From assembly GCA_947494305.1 (NCBI GenBank), contig CANLUL010000001.1:186001-250000 (forward strand): a DNA stretch of 64,000 nucleotides. Reading direction: 5' to 3'. The notes under the pieces are model-generated. The model did no database searches. It saw only the letters and a list, made by a program, of their open reading frames with translations, and had not been told where the DNA came from. This DNA comes from an uncultured Sphingomonadaceae bacterium (GTDB lineage: Bacteria > Pseudomonadota > Alphaproteobacteria > Sphingomonadales > Sphingomonadaceae). Position numbers and translations under genes: made by a program. Of the stretch, positions 51,030 to 61,016 are shown piece by piece. Positions within the stretch are counted from its first letter, which is position 1. The number at the start of each line of letters is the position of its first letter.

Positions 51030-54000
51030 CTATTCAGCTGGTTCAAGTTCCTCTTCTACAGGGCCGCCAACGCCGCAGCTTTCTCCGTCTTCCGCGCCTT
51101 CACAACTGGTTTCATCAATCCAAAGGTCGTCGTTGCCTGCACCGGTTACGGGTTCGTCGATCAACGGATCGTCTGCATATTCCTCAGTGTCCTTCAGTTC
51201 GATGAGATTGGTTTCGAAAGGATTGGAGATTAATGATCCGCTCTCTGGTGTGACCTCTTCTTCAATCACGTCTTGGACTGGATCATCCAGCATTGGCTCC
51301 TGCGGAGTAGGCGTAGGAGCCGGGCTAGGAGTAGGAGTGGGCGTTGGAGTTGGAGTCGGAGTGGGCGGAGCACAGCTAGCAGGGTTGGCGATCACGCAGC
51401 CATTTATTGTTGATTGCGCGTTAAATCCTGCTCCTGTTATTGTCGTTGCGGGAATCACGGGAATTCCGGTGACACCTCCGATAGTGCCATTGATAACGAT
51501 GGGCGTTACGCCGCTTGGGCCGGTATTAATCACAAGACCGCCAGCTCCAATTGTGAAGCCACGCCGTGCGTCAAAGCCAGTACCACTCGCTATATTTTGA
51601 ACATAAAACTGGCTGGCAAGTAGATTGACGCTGAGTGACCGAGCGAAAACGATCCCTGTATCACTCACTATGCCGTCATTGTTTGCCAAGCGCGCATCAA
51701 TTTCTGCGGGGCTCATACCATCAATGTCGGCAAATGCTTGATCGGTCATCACGTAAATATTGCGCGCTGTGAAGGATAGGTTGCCAGATAAGTCACCATC
51801 ATTGTTCACCCTGACACTGCCGCCATTCGCATTGATAAACAGATCATCACCAGCGGCAAGATCAAGACCTGAGTCGTTGCCTCCGCCTACAGATAAGTTT
51901 CCATCAACCCTGATTGATTGCTCTGCGGTAACATTGAAACTTGCGGCTAACCCAAAATTACCATCGTCAAATGCGCTCGCATTTAGATCCTGAATTGTCA
52001 GATCAAATCCACTTAGTCCGGTTCCAATAGCCGTAACGTTTAGATCGCCGCCGCTTTGAACACGACCGAATTCATCATTATCCAGATTAAAGACACCAGT
52101 CGCTGAACCATCTCCTCCAAGAACCATTTGCGTGGTTCCATTGGATTGAATTTCAATATTAGTGGTGAGTGCGCTTTGGCCAAGCGCTCCTGTAATATTC
52201 AAATCCGCGCTGCTTGTTAAGATATCTGCGCCGACGGCATTGGCGGATATGTCAATTAGATTGCCAGCGGTAATCTGTAGCGCGTTGAGCGCGCTCACCG
52301 CGTTTTCGAGCAGCGCATCAGTGCCGGCGTTGATGATAACATCTCCTCCAGTTGATGCGGTGCTTTGTGCTGTGGTAAAATTGCTTAGGGTGCCGGCGTC
52401 TCTGACAAAGATATCAGAGATTGTCGCAGAGCCGTTCGCGCTCAGTAGGATGTTACCACTTGCCTGGGTACCCTGAACGTCAAGGTCACCGCCTGCAGCG
52501 ATTGAAATATCACCAGCTCTGGCGATGGCGCTTACTGCTATATCATTTTGTGCAATAATTGAGACAAAGTCACCAAAGGCCGATGTGATATCGGTTATGT
52601 CAACGTCATTGGTAATGTTGATACCGCCTGCTGTGGTCAGCAAATTGCCATCATTGCCACTGATCGAACCAATGGTCATGGTGTCACCTGACCGAAGGAA
52701 TGCCTGCCCTTGACCAGTCTTATCGGCGGTTATCGAAGTGGCAGTCAAGCCGGTTCCGGCGGTTGCATTAACATTGGTTCCGCTAGAAATGCTTCCAGCC
52801 GACAAAGCGTTGTCAAAAGCCACAATCGTATTGTTTAGTGCGCTATCGGCGCTATCGAAGTTGACATCGCCTTTGGTGCGGAGGTCCAAAGCTCCTCCAG
52901 CTTGGATAGTTGTGCCAGTAAAGCCACCAGTTGTTACACTGGCAACATCAACATTCCCATTTACAATTTGTGATACAGTAATCCCGATATCGATATTTCC
53001 ATCGGCTTGTAAATCGTCGCCAGTAATGACTCCGGTGGTGATAAGGCTAAGTGCTCCATCAGCAGTTACATCACCGACCGTAATATCGGCCAGTGCTGTC
53101 ATGTTCAGGGTTCCTGCAGCGGTACTCGAACCTGTTATCGCAATATTGCCCTGATCAAAGCTGGCCGTAACGGTACTCGTTCCTGCTCCTGCGGACATAT
53201 CCACGCCTGTAATGTTACCGTTTCCGATAACTCCCGGTACCGAGAGCGGTGCCTGGGTCAACAGATCAATAGTTCCGCCAGAAACGAGGGTTACAAAGTT
53301 AATTTGCGACGCCCGAACATCGACCAATCCGCCTGCGTTGGAGTTACCCAAGTCGGCTATATCGTCTACATTGATGATGATATCACCACCGGTAACGATC
53401 GAGTTTAGACCGGTCCTTATGCTAAGGCCGTTAGCTGTAAAGTCACCATTGGCTTCGGCGTGATCGGCATCAATTGCACCTATAGCATCGAGCAAAATGT
53501 CGCCGCCTGTAGCCTCCATCGTGGGGATCGTTATATCACCACCGCTGGTGATTGAGATGTTGTTAATGGCATTGAGTGTTCCGGTAGAAGTTACAGCGCC
53601 AGCGCCGTTCAATTGGATGTTAGAGCCTGTTAAATTCTCGACTCCAAAGAAAATTGTTCCCGCATTTCCATTGTCAGTTGGATCGAAAACCGGCGAAAAT
53701 AGGTCAACCCCGGTTCCGCTGGTCGTTGCTGAGCCAAGCACAATCGTACCGTCCGACAGTACCGTAAAATCGTCACCTGCTGAGGCTGTTGCCAACACGA
53801 CATTGCCGACCGATTGGATCGCTAAATCTTCTCCGGCAGCTAGAACGCCGGTTGAAGAAAAGCCGCCACCGGCCAATACCCCTATGGTCCCCGCGGTCGG
53901 TGTACCAGCCCCGGTCGCAGCCGATCCAATGGCTATATTTTGACCTGCTGATATCAATATATCACCGCTATTGCTGACCAAACTTTCCGCGGAAATATTA

Positions 54001-57000
54001 CCTGTCGCACCACTAGCGGCCAATGATAGCTCCGCGCCTAAGCCAGAAGAAGTGACTGTTCGGGCCGCAATAATCCCAGCTGTGGCAGTCAGTGAAACCG
54101 CGCCATTTTGTGACGTCGCGTCTCCCACGGACACACTCAGCGCTGACAAGGTTAGCGCATTTCCAGATGTCAGATTGTTGAGATCGATATTGGCAGCTTC
54201 GTCAATGGTTATGCTGCCGTCTGCAATCCAGTCTCCAGACCCAGTTACATTTCCTCCCCCAGCAAAAACATCAATATTGCTTGCCGATGTGAGTGTGTTT
54301 GCTGTGACGCCACCAGCACTATCGATGGTTATATCATCGCCATCTGCATCATTGACGGAAACAAAATCTCCCATGATGTTTATGGATCCGCCAAGAGCGC
54401 TGCCAACACCAACACCGCCGCCTTGAATATCGATAGAGACTCCTGAAACGCCGCTAATATTGACGCCGGCTGTACCCGAAATAAATACATCGCTGCCATC
54501 GGCGCCACCGATATTGACATCGTCGCCATCGATGTTGATGTTTCCACCCGACACATTACTGATGTCAATTGTACTGCCGAAAATACCAATATCTGAGCCT
54601 CCAGCAAATCCACCGAACACATCATTCGCATCAATCTGAAGATTGTTGCCAGCGTCTACATCTCCAAAATCAGCTGCCCCATTGGCAAAAACAATAACAT
54701 CACCACCGGCAAAAATACTGCCCAAATCGATGTCTGAGCCATTGAGATCAATACTATCTGCGCTATCTGAGCTACCGATAGAAATATTGCCATTGGCAGA
54801 CAAATTTATGTTGGTTCCGGGAACAGTGATTGATCCAAAATCAAAATCTCCGCCCGCATCATAATTGATGTCACCAGAGCCAACTGATAGACTACCGACA
54901 ATCATGCTGCCTGGCACAAAATAGCTCCCCGGGGAGGTGCCGGCGGTTTCGGATAGTTCCATTCCGGTATCAATAGAGCCTGCAATCACGTCGGCTCCAA
55001 CAGATATTCCGATGCTTTCGGCGCTTGAAAGAGATCCAGTTCCCAGTAGACTTCCGGCTGCGGTTATTTGAACGGAATCGCTAGAAACATTTGCATCGCG
55101 AAGATTGACATCGCCTTCGATACTCTCTGCGAAGAATTCCGATGTTGCATCAAACACGCTTGCTATGCCATCCGTACCCATCACGATATCGGACCGAGTG
55201 GTTACGCGAATAATGTCCGCTGTTACCGTCCCGCTCTCAATTGTGCCCTGGATTATGTCATTGTTGCTATTTTGACCAAAAAAGAACTGGTTGTCGACAT
55301 TGACAATACCCAAGCAAGCATTGCCCTGAAGGCATTGCGCATTGAGCAGACCGTTGTCATTCGATAGGCCGAACATTGAAATTGCACTATTAGATGGAGC
55401 ATCATTGACATCCGCAAGGATGGACCCTGCGGAAATTGTGCCGCCGAGCCCATCAATGGCATTACCCGAAATCACGACAGCAAATTCATTGGCGTCAATT
55501 GTGCCCGCAGCAAAAACAGAAGAAATTGGGGTCAATAAGGTAGAGTTTAACCCTGTAATAAACCCGGCTTGAAGTCGCAGATTGTTGGTATCTGGGAACG
55601 GCGAACCAGAGTTTACCGATGTGGCTGGATTGGCACTAGAAATCACGCTGGCACCGGTTTCGATAATAATGTCATCCCCGGTTTGTACGGTCAGGCCATT
55701 ATCTGAAATGGTATTGCTGCCACCAACGAAATTGGCGCTTCCGCCTGCTTCAACGAGTATCGTTCCCGTAGATGTTACGGTGCCGTTTATAGTTGCATTG
55801 AAATTTGGATCAAAAGAATCAAAGGTTGATCCAAAACGATCAAACCCGCCTTGGACCCTCAGTTCCGGATCGGTAACGAACGAACCTAGGCCGGTCACAA
55901 TGACTGTTGGTGTGCCGCTAACAGAAGCATCAGTAACGACAGTATTCTGACGAGCAGAAATTTCCACTAAGCCTACACCGGAAAGACTAGCCACCGTTGC
56001 AGCCGCTTCGGCGCGAACGGACGCAAGGTTGCCCGCGGAAATAAAGGATCCGGCGGTGCTAATGAAGTTAGCCAGCGCATCGGCATCAAATAGACCGTCG
56101 ACGGATATGGAGGTTACAAATGTCGAATTATTACTGTGGTTAATCAGTATATTCCGACCGCTATTCAGCGTCGCATTACCACCCACGGTCATCTGCCCAT
56201 CGCCATCAAGATTATATTCAATGTCACCAGCGACGTTAACGTCAAGGTCGCCAGCGATGTCGATAGCGCCGCTATTGCCGGTTACGAAAAAACCGCTCGT
56301 GGGTGTAGATGCAGAACCGGTGCCTGTGCCAAACAAAGTATCAAACGCGTTAACCGTAAGATTGTTCAACGTAATCAGACCAGCCGGATCCGTTGATGTG
56401 TCGTTTACTTCAGCACGGCCTCCGGCCCCAGATCCACCTGTTCCACCAGTTCCATTGGACTCAATCAGAACGTCATTGAAGGATATGATTCCAGGACTAC
56501 CTTCTTGAATCTCTATGACCCCAGTGCCACCCACGCCATCCGCACCGGTTCCTGGTGTGCCGTTAAAACCACCAGGTGAGCCATAATATCCGTATCCCCC
56601 GCCACCTGCATTTCCGGCATTTCCAGTTGTGGTGATTGTCAGGTCGTTTCCAGAAATACTTGCACCTTGTGCTAGGATTCGAGCGGTGCCACCGGTTCCG
56701 GATCCCGCGTTACCACCATTGCCCGGGGGGTTGTAGGAGCCATAGCCACCGTTTCCACCATTTCCGCCAATGCCGGTGCTGGTCATAGAAAAGCTTGCAC
56801 TGGTGATGTCAATGGACGCCTCGGAACGAGCGATGATTTCAACTGTTCCACCTTCCGCCACGCCACCGTTACCTCCGTCTCCAGCATCAATCCCGGCAGA
56901 CGTTAAGTCGGAACGACCACCAACAGCGCCCGCTCCGCCGGTGCCGTTTGCCTCAAGTACGAGGAATCCAAGATCAATGTTGCTTCCGGCTCCTGTTACT

Positions 57001-60000
57001 TCAAGTCGAGCGGTTCCTCCGGTAGCGTCACCGCCATCGCCACTTGTTCCAATGGTGCTAAATGTTGTGTCCAAATTGCCAGTACCGCCGACACCGCCCG
57101 TGGCGTTGGCAACAATAGTGGGGTCGTCCAGCACAACGGTCGCATCAATGACGTTCAAAACAGCGTTTCCGCCAGTTCCTATTCCGCCATCTCCGCCATT
57201 GAAACCATTGGATCCAGCAGCGCCCACGCCATTTGCATTGACTGTGTAAATAACAGCGTTTGAATCATCTTGGCCAATGTTAATGGTCGCATTACCACCT
57301 GTGCCACTGCCGCCGTTTGCCCCATTTTCCCCTACGAAGCTGGGTGTAAAGACCTCTTCATCGAAACCTGTGATGGGATTAGTGACAATTGCAATTGTGC
57401 CGCCTTGGCCTGCCGCACCACCAGTTCCTATCGCCGAGACTGTAAGGTTATCATATGTTATTGTACCGCTTAGATTATTGAAGGTCGCGGTGCCCGCAAT
57501 AGCACTACCTCCATTGCCTGCATTCTGTGCAGGCGTTGGTGTGGGGGATGGAGAGTTGCCAACCAATGCATTGCCACCTGATCCACCAGTGGTGTTGGAG
57601 CTAACAGTTATACCTCCGGTTCTAACATCAACAAAGGCTGTACCATTCAGATTGAATATCGCTGTTCCGCCCGTTGAATCTCCTCCATTACCTGCATTGA
57701 CCCCTTCGCCATTACCGCCTTGGCCGCCAAAACCTCCGGAAGAAACAGTAAGCGCATTATTGACCAACAGACTACCTGAGCTGCCGTTGAAAGTCGCAGT
57801 ACCTCCGACCCCTAAACCGCCGTTACCTGCTGGCGTACTTTCTGTCTCTCTGGAGTTCCCTCCTCCTCCCCCTACACCGTCGGCAGAAACGGTCAGATTG
57901 TTGACAGTGACATCAGTGCCGGCAAGGTTAAAGGCGACATCTCCTCCCGTGCCGGTGCCGCCGTTGCCAACTACATTAGGAATTTCGCCCAGGAACGGAT
58001 CATCGATGATCGAATCGCCTCCATCGGAGGCGACGCCACTCGCAGATACGGTTAAATCCGTTGCAATAAATGTACTTCCATTAAGGTTGATCGACACCGT
58101 TCCGCCGACACCTGAGCCTCCTTCTCCACTTGGAACTACGCCCTGTCCATCAATGACACCGGCGATACGGCCGTCACCGGTAAAATCGGCGGACCCCATG
58201 GACATGGTTCCGCCGCCTTGCAGCGTGACATCAATATCACCGCCAATGCCGAGACCCGGCGTTGTGCTTCCGGTTGAACCGTCATTGTCTGATCCGACAC
58301 CGGTTGTGCTGATAACCAGCGAAGTGTCGGTTGATTCTGTTAGCGTGAGGATGCCTCCGTCGACCAACAGGTTAACATTACCAGCTGTACCCTGACCACC
58401 CGGAACAATATTTACCGCATCTGAAGACAAGAAAAGTCTTCCAGCCGTTACCGAACCACTATTTTGTACGGTAAAGTTTATATCTCCTGGCGTCCCATCT
58501 GTGAGACCGGCCGGTGCTCGGGTTACCCGGCCGTTATCGAGCCTGATAGTTGCAGCACTAAATGTAGCATTATCCACCAAAAAGTTCAGGTCTGCTGAAC
58601 TGGATGATCCATCGGCTGATGCGTTTCCAGATCCTGACATATTGAAGTCACCAGTCAGAGCCAATGTTGAACCATTGATAACACTTAAAGCAATTCTACC
58701 CTCATCTCCTGGCGCGACTTGACCAGATAGAACGTTACTTGGCCTAAACGCATCACCATTCAGCCCCAAAGACGCGCCCGTAAAGTTGGTGTTATCAAAT
58801 GTGACCGCCAAATCGCCGCCAGCTGCGTTTCCGGTAACCCTATTTCCTGCGGCATCGTAAGAAGTCGTTGCACTTGCTGGGGTTAGTAGTGTCAGCTCGG
58901 TGACGTTGAGTGTTGCATCAGTAAAGTTCGCAGTAACGTCGCCACTAAAGGCCGAATTTAAACTTTCACTGGTATTGCCACTTGCATTGGAGGAACCGCT
59001 CGCACCTGCATCCAATTCAAGTCGGGTAGCGTTTATGGTACCACCATCAACGGTTAGATTGACTGCGCCACCAGTTCCGCTACCGCCGGTTGATGAACCG
59101 TTGAAAGTCGATGTTGAATTCCCGCGAGCTTGCAGATCGAGGCCAGAAAAGCCGACCACATCCAACGTACTTCCGGTGCCTAGAACGTTGAAATTGACGG
59201 TTCCACCAAAACTATCCGCTCCCGTTATCAATCCGTGATTGGCAGAGGTGCTAGCGCTGAAGGTGGAGTCTCCAACTCCAAATGCTGCACTGGAATCAAT
59301 GCCAAGGAACCCACCTTGAGTGATGTCGATATTAATCGTTCCACCGAAGGTGTCTGTGCCATCATCGACAGTTGCAAATCTGCTTGTTGCACCGTCAACG
59401 CCAGCGAAAATATCGAAAGTTCCTGTAACAACAAGTTCACCTGAACCATCTATACGTGTGCCAGGCCCTGTTACATCGATGTCAACAATTCCGCCCCGCG
59501 TATCGCTGAAAGCATTTAGTTCGAGATTTCCATTTATTCTAAACTCTGCTCCTGGGTCTACCGTTACAGAAATGCCATTTTGGGCGCTAAATTGTGTCTC
59601 AGCACGCACCCCGGCGATGTCCAAGTTAATGTTTGAATCAGCACCGGCGGTAATGTTTATACTATCACCTGCGGTGAACGCAGCGCCGTCATCCCTGTTT
59701 TGTGTCAATGCGCTAATGTCATTGCCAAGCGATGAAGTTAGATTCAGATTGTTATTCGCGAATGCTCTGACGTGCCCGTTAAAATTAACGCCTCCGACAC
59801 TAGCATCGCCGATACTGATACTGGCATTTTTTGCCGGATCAATTGTCTCGTTGATCGAATTTCTGAAACTGGATGGAGTATCAATGTTTCCGCCAGCGCT
59901 AAGAATAATCTGTCCGTCGTCATCCCCGATTGACGCAGAAGCGGCCACACCGTGCCCGATTGTACCGCCCAAAAGCATAGTTATCGCTTGGGTTTTGGGT

Positions 60001-61016
60001 ACCGCCACGAGGTAAACATTGTGTCGGTCGCTGCCATCATTTGGTGCAGGGCCAGCAGTTGTACCAGAATGAACGATACCATTTCCATCGCTGGTACCGC
60101 CGCCAACCGGAATCTGGATGTCAAACAGGTTTCTGGAGTTTATCGTGAGGACAGCCTGTTCTGCGGCTACCAAGGCAACAGAACCATTCACATTTATTGA
60201 TCCAGCTTGCTCTATTCTTGGGGCAAGGACTGCCAGATAGCTGTTTTCATTGCTCAGTTCGATTTGCGGCGTGTTGTCAGTGATGATACCAGTACCGGGG
60301 TCATAACTGCGGATCAGAAATGGTTCTACTGTAACCCCGCCACCGCCAACTGTCCCGGTTGCGCTTATTGTGTCGGTGAGTCCTCCACCTATGTCAAAGT
60401 CGGTGGTTGATAGAACTAGGCTCCCAACGTCAAATCGCCCCTCTCCGCCAACAATTATTCCCCCAGGACTATAGAACCAGATATTACCACCAACAGTGGT
60501 ATTGGTAAGATCGGTGTAACTTTCAACTTGACCATCGAAACGAACGGCCCGTGATTGGTCCGTCGGCAAAATTCTGTTTAGTACGGTATAGTCGGTAAGT
60601 GCCGAATTGAATCGCAATGATGTGTCTTGCGCCAGGAAATTAATTGGGCCGCCGCCAATAGCCGTGTCATCAGGTGCCCAATCAATAACAACGTCGCTTG
60701 AAGTAACAGTTATAGTGTCTCTTATGTCAAAATTGGTGGGACTATCGACCGTTCGAACGCCATCAAAAGTTCCAGCAGTCGTAGTACCGGAAGCCACTGT
60801 TGGCGTTCCGTTTACTGCAGCAGGCACACCCAGTTGCGCTTTCGCGCTTTGCGGAATAGCGACAAGTAGAATTGCGGCAGCGGTTGCTGATCCGCTGGTC
60901 AACAGCCTCAGTTTTCTGGCCATTTGATTGCGAATTGGTTTGTTCAGGATCGAAGCCATCGTTCTGTTCCTACTCAGATTTCCACTTTTATTTGCCATCA
61001 TTTTATCTCTGTTCAC
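51030..61016 (-). CDS. Giant filamentous-haemagglutinin-like exoprotein (TpsA)
   Basis: A 3328-residue secreted protein. An extended signal peptide (about 1-62, hydrophobic core TAAAILLVAIPQSAKAQ) leads to a TPS secretion domain (about 63-300: NIWFYSPGGIIVGGEGRFDVG). Residues about 900-1505 contain degenerate repeats rich in GNGG and GGTA units. A long beta-helix-like region follows (many GGDI and AGGD motifs, about 1700-3000). The C-terminus has a Pro/Thr repeat (about 3215-3237) and an acidic tail. It may be a surface adhesin or a contact-dependent toxin; no toxin domain was recognised. GTG start overlaps the TpsB stop (GTGA). Confidence 0.9.
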   Translation of the reverse strand: MNRDKMMANKSGNLSRNRTMASILNKPIRNQMARKLRLLTSGSATAAAILLVAIPQSAKAQLGVPAAVNGTPTVASGTTTAGTFDGVRTVDSPTNFDIRDTITVTSSDVVIDWAPDDTAIGGGPINFLAQDTSLRFNSALTDYTVLNRILPTDQSRAVRFDGQVESYTDLTNTTVGGNIWFYSPGGIIVGGEGRFDVGSLVLSTTDFDIGGGLTDTISATGTVGGGGVTVEPFLIRSYDPGTGIITDNTPQIELSNENSYLAVLAPRIEQAGSINVNGSVALVAAEQAVLTINSRNLFDIQIPVGGGTSDGNGIVHSGTTAGPAPNDGSDRHNVYLVAVPKTQAITMLLGGTIGHGVAASASIGDDDGQIILSAGGNIDTPSSFRNSINETIDPAKNASISIGDASVGGVNFNGHVRAFANNNLNLTSSLGNDISALTQNRDDGAAFTAGDSINITAGADSNINLDIAGVRAETQFSAQNGISVTVDPGAEFRINGNLELNAFSDTRGGIVDIDVTGPGTRIDGSGELVVTGTFDIFAGVDGATSRFATVDDGTDTFGGTINIDITQGGFLGIDSSAAFGVGDSTFSASTSANHGLITGADSFGGTVNFNVLGTGSTLDVVGFSGLDLQARGNSTSTFNGSSTGGSGTGGAVNLTVDGGTINATRLELDAGASGSSNASGNTSESLNSAFSGDVTANFTDATLNVTELTLLTPASATTSYDAAGNRVTGNAAGGDLAVTFDNTNFTGASLGLNGDAFRPSNVLSGQVAPGDEGRIALSVINGSTLALTGDFNMSGSGNASADGSSSSADLNFLVDNATFSAATIRLDNGRVTRAPAGLTDGTPGDINFTVQNSGSVTAGRLFLSSDAVNIVPGGQGTAGNVNLLVDGGILTLTESTDTSLVISTTGVGSDNDGSTGSTTPGLGIGGDIDVTLQGGGTMSMGSADFTGDGRIAGVIDGQGVVPSGEGGSGVGGTVSINLNGSTFIATDLTVSASGVASDGGDSIIDDPFLGEIPNVVGNGGTGTGGDVAFNLAGTDVTVNNLTVSADGVGGGGGNSRETESTPAGNGGLGVGGTATFNGSSGSLLVNNALTVSSGGFGGQGGNGEGVNAGNGGDSTGGTAIFNLNGTAFVDVRTGGITVSSNTTGGSGGNALVGNSPSPTPTPAQNAGNGGSAIAGTATFNNLSGTITYDNLTVSAIGTGGAAGQGGTIAIVTNPITGFDEEVFTPSFVGENGANGGSGTGGNATINIGQDDSNAVIYTVNANGVGAAGSNGFNGGDGGIGTGGNAVLNVIDATVVLDDPTIVANATGGVGGTGNLDTTFSTIGTSGDGGDATGGTARLEVTGAGSNIDLGFLVLEANGTGGAGAVGGRSDLTSAGIDAGDGGNGGVAEGGTVEIIARSEASIDITSASFSMTSTGIGGNGGNGGYGSYNPPGNGGNAGSGTGGTARILAQGASISGNDLTITTTGNAGNAGGGGYGYYGSPGGFNGTPGTGADGVGGTGVIEIQEGSPGIISFNDVLIESNGTGGTGGSGAGGRAEVNDTSTDPAGLITLNNLTVNAFDTLFGTGTGSASTPTSGFFVTGNSGAIDIAGDLDVNVAGDIEYNLDGDGQMTVGGNATLNSGRNILINHSNNSTFVTSISVDGLFDADALANFISTAGSFISAGNLASVRAEAAATVASLSGVGLVEISARQNTVVTDASVSGTPTVIVTGLGSFVTDPELRVQGGFDRFGSTFDSFDPNFNATINGTVTSTGTILVEAGGSANFVGGSNTISDNGLTVQTGDDIIIETGASVISSANPATSVNSGSPFPDTNNLRLQAGFITGLNSTLLTPISSVFAAGTIDANEFAVVISGNAIDGLGGTISAGSILADVNDAPSNSAISMFGLSNDNGLLNAQCLQGNACLGIVNVDNQFFFGQNSNNDIIQGTIESGTVTADIIRVTTRSDIVMGTDGIASVFDATSEFFAESIEGDVNLRDANVSSDSVQITAAGSLLGTGSLSSAESIGISVGADVIAGSIDTGMELSETAGTSPGSYFVPGSMIVGSLSVGSGDINYDAGGDFDFGSITVPGTNINLSANGNISIGSSDSADSIDLNGSDIDLGSIFAGGDVIVFANGAADFGDVDAGNNLQIDANDVFGGFAGGSDIGIFGSTIDISNVSGGNINIDGDDVNIGGADGSDVFISGTAGVNISGVSGVSIDIQGGGVGVGSALGGSINIMGDFVSVNDADGDDITIDSAGGVTANTLTSASNIDVFAGGGNVTGSGDWIADGSITIDEAANIDLNNLTSGNALTLSALSVSVGDATSQNGAVSLTATAGIIAARTVTSSGLGAELSLAASGATGNISAESLVSNSGDILISAGQNIAIGSAATGAGTPTAGTIGVLAGGGFSSTGVLAAGEDLAIQSVGNVVLATASAGDDFTVLSDGTIVLGSATTSGTGVDLFSPVFDPTDNGNAGTIFFGVENLTGSNIQLNGAGAVTSTGTLNAINNISITSGGDITIPTMEATGGDILLDAIGAIDADHAEANGDFTANGLSIRTGLNSIVTGGDIIINVDDIADLGNSNAGGLVDVRASQINFVTLVSGGTIDLLTQAPLSVPGVIGNGNITGVDMSAGAGTSTVTASFDQGNIAITGSSTAAGTLNMTALADITVGDVTADGALSLITTGVITGDDLQADGNIDIGITVSQIVNGNVDVASVTTGGFTGTTIQAGGALDLRTKGDVNFDSADSALNNTIVAFDNALSAGSISSGTNVNATAGTGLTATSITADKTGQGQAFLRSGDTMTIGSISGNDGNLLTTAGGINITNDVDITDITSAFGDFVSIIAQNDIAVSAIARAGDISIAAGGDLDVQGTQASGNILLSANGSATISDIFVRDAGTLSNFTTAQSTASTGGDVIINAGTDALLENAVSALNALQITAGNLIDISANAVGADILTSSADLNITGALGQSALTTNIEIQSNGTTQMVLGGDGSATGVFNLDNDEFGRVQSGGDLNVTAIGTGLSGFDLTIQDLNASAFDDGNFGLAASFNVTAEQSIRVDGNLSVGGGNDSGLDLAAGDDLFINANGGSVRVNNDGDLSGNLSFTARNIYVMTDQAFADIDGMSPAEIDARLANNDGIVSDTGIVFARSLSVNLLASQFYVQNIASGTGFDARRGFTIGAGGLVINTGPSGVTPIVINGTIGGVTGIPVIPATTITGAGFNAQSTINGCVIANPASCAPPTPTPTPTPTPTPSPAPTPTPQEPMLDDPVQDVIEEEVTPESGSLISNPFETNLIELKDTEEYADDPLIDEPVTGAGNDDLWIDETSCEGAEDGESCGVGGPVEEELEPAE

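Noticed and set aside
57277-58395. Long plus-strand open frame (372 codons) inside the TpsA gene
   Set aside because: It is a Pro-rich antisense shadow of the Gly-rich TpsA repeats, with no ribosome-binding site or recognisable domain. The TpsA frame explains the codon pattern.
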